From the NCBI RefSeq assembly GCF_015330125.1, contig NZ_JADDXR010000002.1:2368685-2432684 (forward strand): a stretch of 64,000 nucleotides of DNA, in the 5' to 3' direction. Under the pieces are notes generated by a model, which had not been told where the DNA came from, made no database searches, and worked only from the letters and a program-made list of their open reading frames with translations. This document shows positions 36,184 to 45,533 of this stretch, piece by piece. The translations under genes were made by a program, and so were the position numbers. The stretch's first letter is position 1, and the number at the start of each line of letters is the position of its first letter. Source of the DNA: Zobellia nedashkovskayae (GTDB taxonomy: Bacteria; Bacteroidota; Bacteroidia; Flavobacteriales; Flavobacteriaceae).

Positions 36184-38898
36184 ATGAGTAATAACTCAAA
36201 CATACCAGCAAGATATCTTAAACTTTCAGGTTTAGAACCTTTGGTACTCTCTGCTGAAAGCAATTTCGTGAATGTGGGAGAACGAACCAATGTTGCCGGT
36301 TCAAAGCGTTTTTTACGCCTCATTAAAGAACGAAAGTTCGAAGAAGCATTAGACGTTGCTAGAGATCAAGTAGAAGGTGGAGCCCAAATCATCGATATTA
36401 ATATGGATGATGGTTTGATCGATGGTAAAGAAGCCATGGTCAAGTTTTTGAACCTGGTTATTGCTGAACCGGATATTTCTAGGGTGCCTATTATGATAGA
36501 TAGCTCAAAATGGGATATTATTGAGGCAGGTCTTCAAGTGGTTCAGGGTAAGTGCGTGGTAAACTCCATCAGTTTAAAAGAAGGTGAAGAAGAATTTATC
36601 AATCACGCTAAATTAGTAAAGAGATACGGTGCAGCGGTTATTGTAATGGCGTTTGACGAAGTTGGTCAGGCCGATAATTATGATAGAAGAATTGAGATTT
36701 CTAAAAGATCTTATGATATACTAGTAGACCAAGTTGGTTTTGCACCGGAAGACATCATTTTTGACCTTAATATATTTCCTGTAGCAACAGGAATGGATGA
36801 GCATAAATTAAATGCCATCGATTTTATAAAAGCTACCAAATGGGTACGGGACAATTTGCCTCATGCTAGTATTAGTGGTGGGGTAAGTAATGTTTCGTTT
36901 TCGTTTAGGGGGAATAATCCCGTACGTGAGGCCATGCATTCTGTGTTCCTGTACCACGCTATTAAAGCAGGTATGAATATGGGTATTGTCAACCCAACCA
37001 TGTTGGAGATTTATGATGACATTCCAAAGGATTTATTAGAGCGTGTAGAAGACGTAATTCTTAATCGTAGAGATGATGCTACGGAAAGGTTATTGGATTT
37101 TGCAGAATCTGTTGTGGGTAAGGCTAAAGAAAGCAAGGTAGATCTTTCATGGCGCGAGGAGCCTTTGCAGAATAGAATTACGAGAGCTTTAGTAAAAGGA
37201 GTAGATCAATTTATATTAGAAGATATTGAGGAGGCTCGTGTTGCAGCAGATAAGCCTATTGAGGTTATTGAAGGCAATTTAATGGCCGGTATGAACGTGG
37301 TAGGTGACCTTTTTGGAAGCGGAAAAATGTTTTTGCCGCAGGTGGTAAAATCGGCACGTGTAATGAAAAAAGCGGTTGCGTATTTGCTACCTTATATTGA
37401 AGAAGAAAAATTAAAAAACCCTCAGGTCGGAGACGATAAGGGGAATGGTAAGATTTTGATGGCCACTGTAAAAGGAGATGTTCATGATATTGGTAAAAAT
37501 ATTGTGAGCGTAGTTTTGGCCTGTAACAATTACGAAATTGTTGACTTAGGTGTCATGGTGCCACCAGAAAAAATAATTGCGGCGGCTATTGAGCATAATG
37601 TAGATGTAATTGGTCTTAGCGGACTTATTACACCTTCTCTTGATGAGATGGTGCATTTGGCTAAAGAGATGGAACGGAAGAACTTTAAACTGCCTTTGCT
37701 TATTGGTGGGGCAACTACCAGTAAGGCTCATACGGCAGTAAAAATCGATCCACAATATAGTGAGGCCGTTGTGCATGTAAACGATGCTTCAAGAGCGGTT
37801 ACCGTAGTGGGTGATCTGTTGAAAAAAGAAACTTCGGCTACGTATAAAAAAACTATCAAAGAGGACTATGATGTTTTCAGAGAGAAGTTCTTGAGCCGTA
37901 CTCAGAAGAAAGAATATAAAACTATTGAGGCCTCTAGGGATAATAGGTTTAAAATTGATTGGAACGCTACTGAAATTGTAAAGCCTAAGCAGTTAGGTAT
38001 TCAAGTTATTGAAGAGGTAGACCTTGAAAAATTGGTTCCTTTTATAGATTGGACTCCATTTTTTAGAAGTTGGGAGCTACACGGTAAATATCCAGATATA
38101 TTGTCGGATGAGATAGTTGGTGAACAGGCTACTGAGCTTTTTGCTGATGCAAAACAAATGTTGAATGATATTCTTAAGGGTAAGAAATTAACGGGCAAAG
38201 GGGTTTTTGGACTCTTTCCGGCCAATACCTTAGCCAATCATGATGACATTGAAGTAGATGTTGAGGATGGTCAGGAAACTAAAAAGTATACGTTTAGGAC
38301 CTTACGCCAGCAATTAAAAAGACGTGAAGGTGTACCCGATTATGCCTTATCGGATTTTATTGCTCCAAAAGAAACGGGAAAGGAAGATTATGTAGGTTGT
38401 TTTTGTGTAACCACAGGTTTTGGTACCGATGAATTGGCCGATAAGTATCGCGAAAACTTAGATGATTACAATTCCATTTTAGTAAAAGCATTAAGTGATC
38501 GTTTGGCAGAAGCATTTGCTGAGTATTTGCACAAAGAGGTTAGGATTAAATATTGGGGCTACGCCGCTAATGAACATCTGAAAAATGACGAATTAATTGA
38601 CGAAAAATACAAAGGTATTCGTCCTGCGCCAGGGTATCCGGCTTGTCCTGATCACCTAGAAAAGGTAACGCTTTGGGATATGCTTAAGGTAGAGGAACGA
38701 ATAGGAGTAAAACTCACCGATAGTTTAGCCATGTGGCCTGCATCATCGGTTTCTGGATATTATTTTGGAAATGAGCAAGCTAGATATTTTGGTTTAGGTA
38801 AAATTAAGGAGGATCAAGTATCCGATTTTGCAGAAAGAAAAGGTATTACTCTGGAAAAGGCTACCAAGTGGTTGGCTCCCAATATTGCAGATGACTGA
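36184..38898 (+). CDS. metH: Methionine synthase, folate/cobalamin/reactivation subunit
   Basis: The 904-residue protein carries the other MetH modules: pterin-binding domain ([15 protein letters not shown] near residue 22, through about 270), cobalamin cap, B12-binding domain with the histidine loop [12 protein letters not shown] near 435 and [14 protein letters not shown], and the C-terminal activation domain ([26 protein letters not shown]). It transfers the methyl group of methyl-THF through cobalamin to homocysteine bound by the partner subunit. The first 20 residues may serve as linker. The next small gene overlaps or abuts the stop codon. Confidence 0.95.
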   Translation: MSNNSNIPARYLKLSGLEPLVLSAESNFVNVGERTNVAGSKRFLRLIKERKFEEALDVARDQVEGGAQIIDINMDDGLIDGKEAMVKFLNLVIAEPDISRVPIMIDSSKWDIIEAGLQVVQGKCVVNSISLKEGEEEFINHAKLVKRYGAAVIVMAFDEVGQADNYDRRIEISKRSYDILVDQVGFAPEDIIFDLNIFPVATGMDEHKLNAIDFIKATKWVRDNLPHASISGGVSNVSFSFRGNNPVREAMHSVFLYHAIKAGMNMGIVNPTMLEIYDDIPKDLLERVEDVILNRRDDATERLLDFAESVVGKAKESKVDLSWREEPLQNRITRALVKGVDQFILEDIEEARVAADKPIEVIEGNLMAGMNVVGDLFGSGKMFLPQVVKSARVMKKAVAYLLPYIEEEKLKNPQVGDDKGNGKILMATVKGDVHDIGKNIVSVVLACNNYEIVDLGVMVPPEKIIAAAIEHNVDVIGLSGLITPSLDEMVHLAKEMERKNFKLPLLIGGATTSKAHTAVKIDPQYSEAVVHVNDASRAVTVVGDLLKKETSATYKKTIKEDYDVFREKFLSRTQKKEYKTIEASRDNRFKIDWNATEIVKPKQLGIQVIEEVDLEKLVPFIDWTPFFRSWELHGKYPDILSDEIVGEQATELFADAKQMLNDILKGKKLTGKGVFGLFPANTLANHDDIEVDVEDGQETKKYTFRTLRQQLKRREGVPDYALSDFIAPKETGKEDYVGCFCVTTGFGTDELADKYRENLDDYNSILVKALSDRLAEAFAEYLHKEVRIKYWGYAANEHLKNDELIDEKYKGIRPAPGYPACPDHLEKVTLWDMLKVEERIGVKLTDSLAMWPASSVSGYYFGNEQARYFGLGKIKEDQVSDFAERKGITLEKATKWLAPNIADD

Positions 38899-38899
38899 T

Positions 38900-39142
38900 A
38901 TGAAAAAATACATAGAGGTAAGCATGGGGAGTTTTAGGATTAGCCATGGTTATGACCAGAATAATAAGGAAATTGAGGAAAGAATTGTTGTAGAAGGTTT
39001 TTCTAAAAAGCTGGTAGCGGTGAATCGCATAAAATCGGTAAGCGAAAAATATATTTTGACCGATTATTTAGATGGCAGATGGATGTATTGGGAATACCTA
39101 GAAAGTTACGAAGAGGTGAAGCAAATGCTCACGGACGTATAA
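38900..39142 (+). CDS. Small hypothetical protein in the metH-metF operon
   Basis: This 80-residue protein begins one base after the metH stop codon (an in-frame ATG at 38891 would overlap it). It has mixed charge, no signal peptide, no membrane helix and no cysteine. Notable stretches are VSMGSFRISHGYDQNNKEIEE and DYLDGRWMYWEY. I do not recognise a family. Tight placement between metH and metF suggests co-expression with methionine synthesis, and a role with that enzyme is possible but unsupported. Confidence 0.6.
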   Translation: MKKYIEVSMGSFRISHGYDQNNKEIEERIVVEGFSKKLVAVNRIKSVSEKYILTDYLDGRWMYWEYLESYEEVKQMLTDV

Positions 39143-39286
39143 TTAGTTTAAAGTAAAGAGAAGCGTTAGGGATAGCAGCGATATCTTTTTGAAGTCCATT
39201 TGGCTTTAAAAAATTTAGCGAATAGCCTGCTTGAACGCAATAAAATAGAGTAAAAATTAAATTTCCCATTTTAAAGGGCAGCATAC

Positions 39287-40240
39287 ATGAAAATAACGGA
39301 CCACATAAAAAAAGCAAAGGACAAAACTTTATTTTCCTTTGAAATTATACCACCGGTTAAAGGGCACCAGATACAACAGCTTTACGATAACATTGATCCT
39401 TTAATGGAGTTCAATCCTCCGTTTATTGATGTGACTACTTCCCGTGAGGAGTACGTTTACTTGGAACGTGACGGATTGTTAGATAAAAAGCTGACACGTA
39501 TGCGTCCTGGTACTGTGGGAATTTGTGCATCTATAAAACATAAGTATGATGTAGATACCGTGCCACACGTGCTTTGTGGTGGGTTTACGAAAGAGGAAAC
39601 AGAGTATTTATTAGTGGATTGTCATTACTTAGGTATTGATAATATTATGGCATTGCGTGGTGATGCCATGAAAGATGAAAAATATTTTCAGCCAACAAAA
39701 GGCGGGCATGCTTATGCTGTAGACTTAGTAAAACAGGTACATGAATTAAACTGTGGTAATTATTTACACGATACGGTAGATAGTGATAATTGTGCAGATT
39801 TCTGTATTGGTGTGGCAGGATACCCTGAAAAACATTTGGAATCTCCTTCTTTAAAATCAGATTTAAGAAGACTGAAAGAAAAAGTAGATGCCGGTGCCGA
39901 TTACGTAGTAACCCAGATGTTTTTTGATAACCAGAAGTATTTTGAGTTTGTAGACGCGGCCAAGAAAATGGGCATTACCATTCCTATTATACCGGGTATT
40001 AAGCCAATTGCAGTTAAAAGGCATTTGCAATTATTGCCACAGGTCTTTAGAATAGATTTGCCGCAGGACCTTATTGATGCTGTTGATGATTGCTCTTCTA
40101 ACAAAGATGTGCGCAAGGTTGGAGTAGAATGGGCTATACAGCAGTCTAAAGAGTTGAAAGCTGCGGGCGTGCCCGTATTGCACTATTATTCAATGGGTAA
40201 ATCTGATAATATTAAAGCGATTGCAGAGCAGCTTTTTTAG
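39287..40240 (+). CDS. metF: 5,10-methylenetetrahydrofolate reductase
   Basis: The 317-residue FAD enzyme reduces methylene-THF to methyl-THF, the methyl donor for MetH. It is a TIM barrel with conserved FSFEIIPPVKG near residue 17, DVTTSREEY, the folate-region NIMALRGDAMKDE near 118 and the FAD/folate segment DYVVTQMFFDNQKYFEF near 205. Length is slightly above enterobacterial MetF. It closes the SAM-I-controlled metH group, 144 bases after the small orphan gene. Confidence 0.95.
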   Translation: MKITDHIKKAKDKTLFSFEIIPPVKGHQIQQLYDNIDPLMEFNPPFIDVTTSREEYVYLERDGLLDKKLTRMRPGTVGICASIKHKYDVDTVPHVLCGGFTKEETEYLLVDCHYLGIDNIMALRGDAMKDEKYFQPTKGGHAYAVDLVKQVHELNCGNYLHDTVDSDNCADFCIGVAGYPEKHLESPSLKSDLRRLKEKVDAGADYVVTQMFFDNQKYFEFVDAAKKMGITIPIIPGIKPIAVKRHLQLLPQVFRIDLPQDLIDAVDDCSSNKDVRKVGVEWAIQQSKELKAAGVPVLHYYSMGKSDNIKAIAEQLF

Positions 40241-40299
40241 AAATACAAACGTTGTAAGAAAATATGGCCGAACCTTGGGTTTAAAATAACGAATAGTAT

Positions 40300-40307
40300 T
40301 ATTTTTG
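40300..40307 (+). promoter_or_regulatory. -7 promoter element of the lipid A deacylase-like gene
   Basis: TATTTTTG matches TAnnTTTG exactly and ends six bases before ATG 40314. CTTG at 40274-40277 could be the -33 box with a 22-base spacer. The message would be leaderless or nearly so. Confidence 0.5.
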
Positions 40308-40313
40308 CGCTCC

Positions 40314-41408
40314 ATGGGCCCAAGGGTGTTTTTATTTTTTCTGATGTGTGTTGGATATTGCTTTTCGCAAGAAACCGACAGACTTAACAGTTATACGTTT
40401 GAAGCGGACCAGTTTTACGGTTCCATTATCCTGCACAATCCGGATATTTCTCATTTAATTAAGGGTCACCCTGCGGGTCTTATATTGGCCTACAACAGAA
40501 AGACCTATGGTCTTGAAGAATGGCAACAGTTGTACAACTATCCAGACTTGGGAGGTTCCTTTATCTACCAAAACACCAACAGTTCTGTTCTGGGGGAGGC
40601 CTATGCTGTATATGCACATTTTAATTTTTACTTTTTAAAACGAAATCTTCAATTTAGAGTAGCGCAAGGTTTGGCATATATGACCAACCCTTATGACCGG
40701 GAGACCAATTTTAGGAACAATGCCTATGGTACTAGAATATTGAGCTCTAACTATGTAATGCTAAATTATCACAAAGAGAATATTTATAAGGGTCTAGGTT
40801 TTAAGGCCGGTATTTCTATTATGCATTTCTCAAATGCAAACGTAAAGGCACCTAATACCTCTACCAATACTTTTGCTTTTACTGCAGGATTGACATATAC
40901 TTTAGAAGGTAAAGACACAGAATATATACTGCGAGAGAAGGTGAGGGTCACCGAGCCAATTAAATATAATCTTATTTTTAGAGCAGGAGTAAACCAAAGT
41001 GATAATATAGGTCATGGCCAGTATCCATTCTATATTTTCTCTGGTTATGCAGATAAGCGGTTAGGCCGTAGAAGTGCCATTCAGTTAGGTGCAGATGTTT
41101 TTTTTAGTAACTTTTTAAAGGAGCTCATAGAGTATCAAACCATTGCATTTCCAGAAAATAATATTGACCCAGATACCGATTTTAAACGGGTGGGCATCTT
41201 TGTAGGTCACGAACTTTTTATCAATAAACTTTCTATAGGAACCCAATTGGGTTACTATGTGTATTACCCTTTTGATTTTGAAGGAAAGGTATATAACCGT
41301 GTTAGTTTGAAACGTTATTTTGGAAAGAAAGTGTTTGGCGTTGTAAGCCTAAAGTCACATGGCGCTGCAGCGGAAGCTGTTGAATTTGGAATAGGCGTTA
41401 GATTGTAA
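40314..41408 (+). CDS. PagL-like lipid A deacylase (acyloxyacyl hydrolase family)
   Basis: This 364-residue outer-membrane protein begins with a signal peptide ([19 protein letters not shown]). The chosen ATG is at 40314; the in-frame TTG at 40305 lies within the -7 box. The middle part matches the PagL family, which removes the 3-O acyl chain of lipid A: the His-x-Ser-Asn motif is in [13 protein letters not shown] near residue 178, flanked by beta strands ([18 protein letters not shown]). The protein is about twice the length of PagL, with extra strands at both ends. Lipid A as substrate is inferred from the family. Confidence 0.75.
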   Translation: MGPRVFLFFLMCVGYCFSQETDRLNSYTFEADQFYGSIILHNPDISHLIKGHPAGLILAYNRKTYGLEEWQQLYNYPDLGGSFIYQNTNSSVLGEAYAVYAHFNFYFLKRNLQFRVAQGLAYMTNPYDRETNFRNNAYGTRILSSNYVMLNYHKENIYKGLGFKAGISIMHFSNANVKAPNTSTNTFAFTAGLTYTLEGKDTEYILREKVRVTEPIKYNLIFRAGVNQSDNIGHGQYPFYIFSGYADKRLGRRSAIQLGADVFFSNFLKELIEYQTIAFPENNIDPDTDFKRVGIFVGHELFINKLSIGTQLGYYVYYPFDFEGKVYNRVSLKRYFGKKVFGVVSLKSHGAAAEAVEFGIGVRL

Positions 41409-41481
41409 AGTGGTACGAAATATGGTAAGAGAATTAAAAAACAGAGAAAGCAGAACCACACTTTTAGGTGTTGGTGCGGTT

Positions 41482-42240
41482 ATGCGTATGTCTCGTTTTT
41501 TTGTAATGCTGTGTGGTATTGTTTTGTTCTTTTCGTGCAACGGAGAAAATGCTTCGGACTGTTTTCAGAATACGGGTGATATTGTTCGTGAAGAAGTCGC
41601 TGTTGATGATTTCACCAAGATTACGGTTTTTGAAAACGTTACGTTAATCGTAAAACAGGGAGCAGTACAGAAGGTTGAAATTGAGACCGGAAGTGTATTA
41701 CGAAACGAAGTTACTGCAGAGGTTGTAGATGGACGTTTGCTTTTACGGGATACCAATGATTGCAATTACTTTAGAGATTATGGTGTTACAAAAATCTATG
41801 TAACCTCACCTAATATTACCGAGATACGTAGTAGTACAGGCTGGCCCATTACGAGTGATGGTGTCTTGGGATATTCACGGTTAACACTCTTGTCAGAAAG
41901 TTTTGCCGATCCAGAAGCGCAAACTACAGATGGGGAATTTGATTTAGAAGTAGACACTGAAACCTTGAGCGTAGTGGTGAATGGTATAGCTTATTTTAAA
42001 TTGAAAGGTGCTACAGATAACTTAAGCTTGACTGTAGCAGCGGGAGACTCGCGAATTGATGCTGCAGATTTATTAGCTCAAAACGTGACACTAAATCACA
42101 GAGGCTCAAATGATATGTTCGTTAACCCGCAGCAGTCTATAAAAGGTGTAATTCGTGGAGTTGGTGATGTTTTTAGTTCAAACCAACCTGCGGAAGTTGA
42201 TGTGGAAGAGTTGTATAAAGGGCGATTGGTGTTTGAGTAA
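41482..42240 (+). CDS. Head-GIN domain lipoprotein (DUF2807)
   Basis: Starting at ATG 41482, the 252-residue protein has a lipoprotein signal ([19 protein letters not shown]) with the lipobox cysteine at residue 19; the frame extends up to 41410, but that start would put 24 extra residues before the signal. A beta-helical DUF2807 domain follows ([54 protein letters not shown]). The family is common in Bacteroidota, probably cell-surface, with unknown ligand. It closely follows the deacylase-like gene. Confidence 0.8.
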   Translation: MRMSRFFVMLCGIVLFFSCNGENASDCFQNTGDIVREEVAVDDFTKITVFENVTLIVKQGAVQKVEIETGSVLRNEVTAEVVDGRLLLRDTNDCNYFRDYGVTKIYVTSPNITEIRSSTGWPITSDGVLGYSRLTLLSESFADPEAQTTDGEFDLEVDTETLSVVVNGIAYFKLKGATDNLSLTVAAGDSRIDAADLLAQNVTLNHRGSNDMFVNPQQSIKGVIRGVGDVFSSNQPAEVDVEELYKGRLVFE

Positions 42241-42323
42241 TTTCTTCTTAGCCAAAAGTTCTGTAAGTGAAATTGGTATGCGCACAGATGCAATCTGTAA
42301 CTTTGCCCTGATCAAAAAGCGAT

Positions 42324-43565
42324 ATGAATCCGATTCTAAAATATATTAAAAACCTACTCGCAAAAAAGCACATTCTAGGTGATGAACCTTCACTGAACGG
42401 ATTGGTTGCTGCCGATGTTCTTTTAACGGGCTTGGTCAAAGATGAAAAAGTTCCGGGGTTGGCAATTACCGTTTTAAAAAACGGAGAGCGTTACTTTCAA
42501 AAAGGATATGGGTTTGAAGATATGGAAAAGAAAACTTCCATAAATACTCAAACTTCGGTTTTTAGAATTGCCAGTGTTTCAAAACCTATTTCGGCTGCTG
42601 CCTTAGCACATATGGTAGCAGAAGGATTAATAGATTTGGATGCTTCTTTTTATACATATGTTCCGTATTACCCAAAAAAGAAAAACGACTTTACTATTCG
42701 TCAATTGGCAAGCCATACTGCGGGAATAAGAGGGTATAGAGGTACTGAGTATGGGCTTAATAAACCATATTCTATTAAGGAGAGTATTGAGCTTTTTAAG
42801 GATGATGAACTCCTTTTTAAACCGGGAACGGACTATCTCTACAATAGTTTTGACTGGGTTCTGATTTCTTTGGCAATGCAGGAGGCGAGCGGAGTGCCAT
42901 TTGAAGAATATGTTAAAATGAAAGTCTTGCAGCCGTTGGGAATGGACCATACGTTTTGGCCTGACTTGTACTACGCTCAGTCTGGTCAACAAGAGGAACA
43001 ACAATCAAATTCTGAATTAATTGAAGAATCAGGTCAAATTCAATTCAGTTTTGATGAGCAAGATGAGGAGCCTACTCCAGAAGCGCAGTCCATTTCTCAT
43101 GAGAACAATGCAGCGTCAGCTCGATCGCAGTCGAGAGCAAGCGATGTGGTGACTTTCTACTCCAAAAACAGATTAGGATTTAGGAAGGCTATCCCCGTAG
43201 ATAATTTCTACAAATTGGCGGGTGGTGGTTTTCTTTCTACAACAGAGGATATAGCCAAATTTGGGCAAGCTTATCTTGATGGTCAAGTTTTGAATAGTGC
43301 ACTGCAAAACGAGTTTCTTACGGCTCAAAAGGTTAATGGTGCTTCTGTTTATTACGGTTTAGGGTGGCAAGTGAGTGAAGATTCAAAAGGAAGGCCTTTT
43401 TACGGTCATGTGGGTAATGGTGTTGGCGGGTACTCTAATTTCTTTGTATATCCTAAGGAACAAATGGTATTCTCTATTCTAACCAACTGTACAAATCCTA
43501 AAATCCAACCTGAACTAGATGAAATTATAAGCCATCTTATTTCTTCTGATGAAGCTATTCAGTAA
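42324..43565 (+). CDS. Beta-lactamase-fold serine hydrolase
   Basis: The 413-residue protein belongs to the class C beta-lactamase/LACTB group. The nucleophile motif SxxK is ASVSKPIS near residue 90, the tyrosine motif is YLYNSFDW near 172, and the third motif is GHVGNGVGGYS near 370. A low-complexity acidic/Gln-rich insertion (about residues 218-270, QQEEQQSNSELIEESG...) interrupts the domain. No classical signal peptide is seen. LACTB-like members are peptidases or esterases; antibiotic resistance is not implied. Confidence 0.85.
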   Translation: MNPILKYIKNLLAKKHILGDEPSLNGLVAADVLLTGLVKDEKVPGLAITVLKNGERYFQKGYGFEDMEKKTSINTQTSVFRIASVSKPISAAALAHMVAEGLIDLDASFYTYVPYYPKKKNDFTIRQLASHTAGIRGYRGTEYGLNKPYSIKESIELFKDDELLFKPGTDYLYNSFDWVLISLAMQEASGVPFEEYVKMKVLQPLGMDHTFWPDLYYAQSGQQEEQQSNSELIEESGQIQFSFDEQDEEPTPEAQSISHENNAASARSQSRASDVVTFYSKNRLGFRKAIPVDNFYKLAGGGFLSTTEDIAKFGQAYLDGQVLNSALQNEFLTAQKVNGASVYYGLGWQVSEDSKGRPFYGHVGNGVGGYSNFFVYPKEQMVFSILTNCTNPKIQPELDEIISHLISSDEAIQ

Positions 43566-43676
43566 GTTTTGGACTGGATTTTAATTCTAATACGTAAATA
43601 ATTGATTCATCTGCTTTTCTCAGAGTTAAAGGGTTGACTACTGTGTTCAAATGATTTAGCTTTATAAAAAAAAGCT

Positions 43677-44144
43677 ATGAAAAATTTAAAATTAATCATT
43701 TTAACTCTTGGATGCGGGCTTTTTGCCTTGACTATGACAGCACAGGAAATAACTTCATTCTCAGGAATGTGGGGTCCTGAATTTTATCAAGACAAAGATA
43801 AATTGACCTGGAAAGAAATTGACAAAATAATGTCCGAGAGCCAAGTCGCGCAAGTGAACTGGGAAAAATCCAAGAAACAAATGTTTGGAGGTATGATAGC
43901 CGGAGCTGCAAATTTTGGAACGGCAATTTGGTTCTTAGTGAATGAGAACGACCATAAGAGTGTAGTCGCACCTGCAATTGCTTTTGGAGGAACGGCAATC
44001 ATTGGTTCTATTTTCTTTCACCATGCCATGAAAAACAAAAAAGAAGCAATATTGAACTATAATGATAGTGTTGGTAACGGAACTTCGTTCCGGATGGTGC
44101 CTGCTGTTAATGAAAATGGAGTAGGATTGGCTTTGAAGTTTTAA
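43677..44144 (+). CDS. Hypothetical exported/membrane protein
   Basis: This 155-residue protein has a signal peptide (KLIILTLGCGLFALTMTAQ), a soluble segment (about residues 25-65) and two hydrophobic helices (MIAGAANFGTAIWFLV and APAIAFGGTAIIGSIFFHHAM). The family is not recognised. It is monocistronic, with a strong terminator behind it. Confidence 0.65.
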   Translation: MKNLKLIILTLGCGLFALTMTAQEITSFSGMWGPEFYQDKDKLTWKEIDKIMSESQVAQVNWEKSKKQMFGGMIAGAANFGTAIWFLVNENDHKSVVAPAIAFGGTAIIGSIFFHHAMKNKKEAILNYNDSVGNGTSFRMVPAVNENGVGLALKF

Positions 44145-44161
44145 TCAAACTCATCATATTC

Positions 44162-44200
44162 AAAAAACCTGAAGTCAATTTATGACTTCAGGTTTTTTTT
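44162..44200 (+). terminator. Terminator after the small membrane protein gene
   Basis: A perfect 16-bp stem (AAAAAACCTGAAGTCA / TGACTTCAGGTTTTTT, loop ATTTA) ends in a T tract. Confidence 0.93.
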
Positions 44201-44472
44201 GTTTAGATGTAAGTTCTGCTAAGAAGCTTTTAATATTTTTGGTGATAATGATAACGCTTATAAATATGATACAGCAAAGAAATGTTAGGTATTTCTTTTA
44301 ATAAAAGGGTTCTGCAAGGAGCTTACTAAAAGTTTAGCGTAGTGCTCCATTAAAAATAAGAGATAAAGTAATATTGTATTTTTTTAACGAGTATGAGAAC
44401 TATGGAATTCAAAATTAGGCCATAGTCTGACTGCGAGTTAGATATAAAATTGAAAAAAATGTGCTCTATCAG
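44201..44472. other. Intergenic region without a recognisable gene
   Basis: About 270 AT-rich bases between the terminator and the pheA leader promoter. I see no convincing reading frame, repeat or structured RNA. Confidence 0.45.
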
Positions 44473-44501
44473 TTTATTTTTAAATTTAATTGTTACTTTA
44501 G
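44473..44501 (+). promoter_or_regulatory. Candidate promoter of the aromatic operon leader
   Basis: TTTA (44473-44476), a 17-base spacer and TACTTTAG (44494-44501, one mismatch to TAnnTTTG) lie 18 bases before the leader peptide start. Confidence 0.45.
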
Positions 44502-44519
44502 CCGAAGTTTAAGTGTGTT

Positions 44520-44591
44520 ATGACAAAGCAATTCTTTTTTAGCGGTTTTTATTTTTACTTCTTTTTTAAGAGAGGTATGGGACTGTTGTAA
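44520..44591 (+). CDS. pheL: Phe/Tyr leader peptide of the pheA operon
   Basis: A 23-codon frame encodes MTKQFFFSGFYFYFFFKRGM then GLL. Of residues 5-16, eight are Phe and two are Tyr. This is the pattern of ribosome-stalling leader peptides such as E. coli PheL. It lies 115 bases before prephenate dehydratase and ends just before mutually exclusive hairpins. When charged tRNA-Phe or tRNA-Tyr is scarce the ribosome would stall in the Phe/Tyr run, leaving GGGACT (44579-44584, within the last codons) free to form the antiterminator. Normally the ribosome reaches the stop codon and covers that segment, allowing termination. The symbol is used by analogy. Confidence 0.82.
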   Translation: MTKQFFFSGFYFYFFFKRGMGLL

Positions 44592-44644
44592 AATATTGCA
44601 TGATATAAACAAATTAAAGTCCCGTGTAAAACGGGACTTTTTTT
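44576..44644 (+). terminator. Transcription attenuator of the aromatic operon
   Basis: The terminator is AAAGTCCCGT (44616-44625) with ACGGGACTTT (44631-44640) and loop GTAAA, running into a T tract. Its 5' arm AGTCCC (44618-44623) can instead pair with the upstream copy GGGACT (44579-44584), extended by wobble pairs to 44576 and by TTGT/ACAA (44586-44589 with 44609-44612). The two structures exclude each other, as an attenuator requires. Confidence 0.85.
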
Positions 44645-44705
44645 GTTCAATATCTATTCGGAATATCAGTTTAAAAATTTGTCATCACCAAGAAGAAAGT
44701 CAGTT

Positions 44706-45533
44706 ATGAAATTAAAAGTAGCCATTCAGGGAATTAAGGGATCTAACCACCATCAAGTGGCTCGAGAGTATTTTGACGATAATGTGGATATGGTTGAATG
44801 CATGTCTTTTGATTTCTTGGTGGACCAACTACTGAAAAAAACGGCAGATATAGGAGTAATGGCTATTGAGAATTCCATAGCAGGCTCAATCATTCCCAAT
44901 TACGCACTAGTTTATCATAAAGACTTACATATTGTAGGGGAGCATTACCTAAACATCCATCACAATTTGATGGTTTTAAAGGGGCAAAAAATATCCGATA
45001 TAGAAGAGGTTCGTTCACACCCAATGGCATTACTGCAATGCAAGGAATTTTTTGGTGATTATCCGCATATTAAAATGGTGGAAGATGTAGATACGGCCGA
45101 AACTGCAAAGCGTATTCAGGACCAACAATTGACACATATTGCAGCAATAGCACCGGAAGTCGCGGCCAGTTTATATGATTTGGACATCGTAGCGGACAAC
45201 ATACAGACCATTCAAAATAATGCAACCCGTTTTATCATTGTAAAAACAAAAAATAAGGAGCTTCCAAAAGAGGAAATTAACAAAGCTTCGGTACGCTTCG
45301 TAACAGACCATAAACGCGGAAGTCTTGCGGCTGTGCTTAATGTCATGAGCGATTGCAGATTGAATTTGACAAAAATACAGTCGTTGCCCATAATAGAGAC
45401 ACCATGGAAGTATGCGTTTTTTGTGGACGTAACTTTTGAAGATTACAACAATTTTGACAAGGCAAAAGCACTGTTGAACATCATGGCTGAAGACTTTAAG
45501 GTATTGGGTGAATATAAAAATGCTAGAATATGA
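44706..45533 (+). CDS. pheA: Prephenate dehydratase
   Basis: From ATG 44706 (MKLKVAIQGIKGSNHHQVARE) the 275-residue enzyme converts prephenate to phenylpyruvate, the branch step to Phe. The catalytic domain spans about residues 1-180, with GVMAIENSIAGSI near 60 and NNATRFIIV near 170. A C-terminal ACT domain (GSLAAVLNVMSDCRLNLTKIQS) suggests allosteric control by Phe. There is no fused chorismate mutase; that activity is in the DAHP synthase gene three genes on. The frame extends to 44643, but that start lies in the attenuator. Confidence 0.94.
   Translation: MKLKVAIQGIKGSNHHQVAREYFDDNVDMVECMSFDFLVDQLLKKTADIGVMAIENSIAGSIIPNYALVYHKDLHIVGEHYLNIHHNLMVLKGQKISDIEEVRSHPMALLQCKEFFGDYPHIKMVEDVDTAETAKRIQDQQLTHIAAIAPEVAASLYDLDIVADNIQTIQNNATRFIIVKTKNKELPKEEINKASVRFVTDHKRGSLAAVLNVMSDCRLNLTKIQSLPIIETPWKYAFFVDVTFEDYNNFDKAKALLNIMAEDFKVLGEYKNARI

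Noticed and set aside
42324..43565. Beta-lactamase-type gene considered as an antibiotic-resistance determinant.
   Set aside because: Motifs fit the LACTB/peptidase-like group, with no features specific to resistance enzymes.
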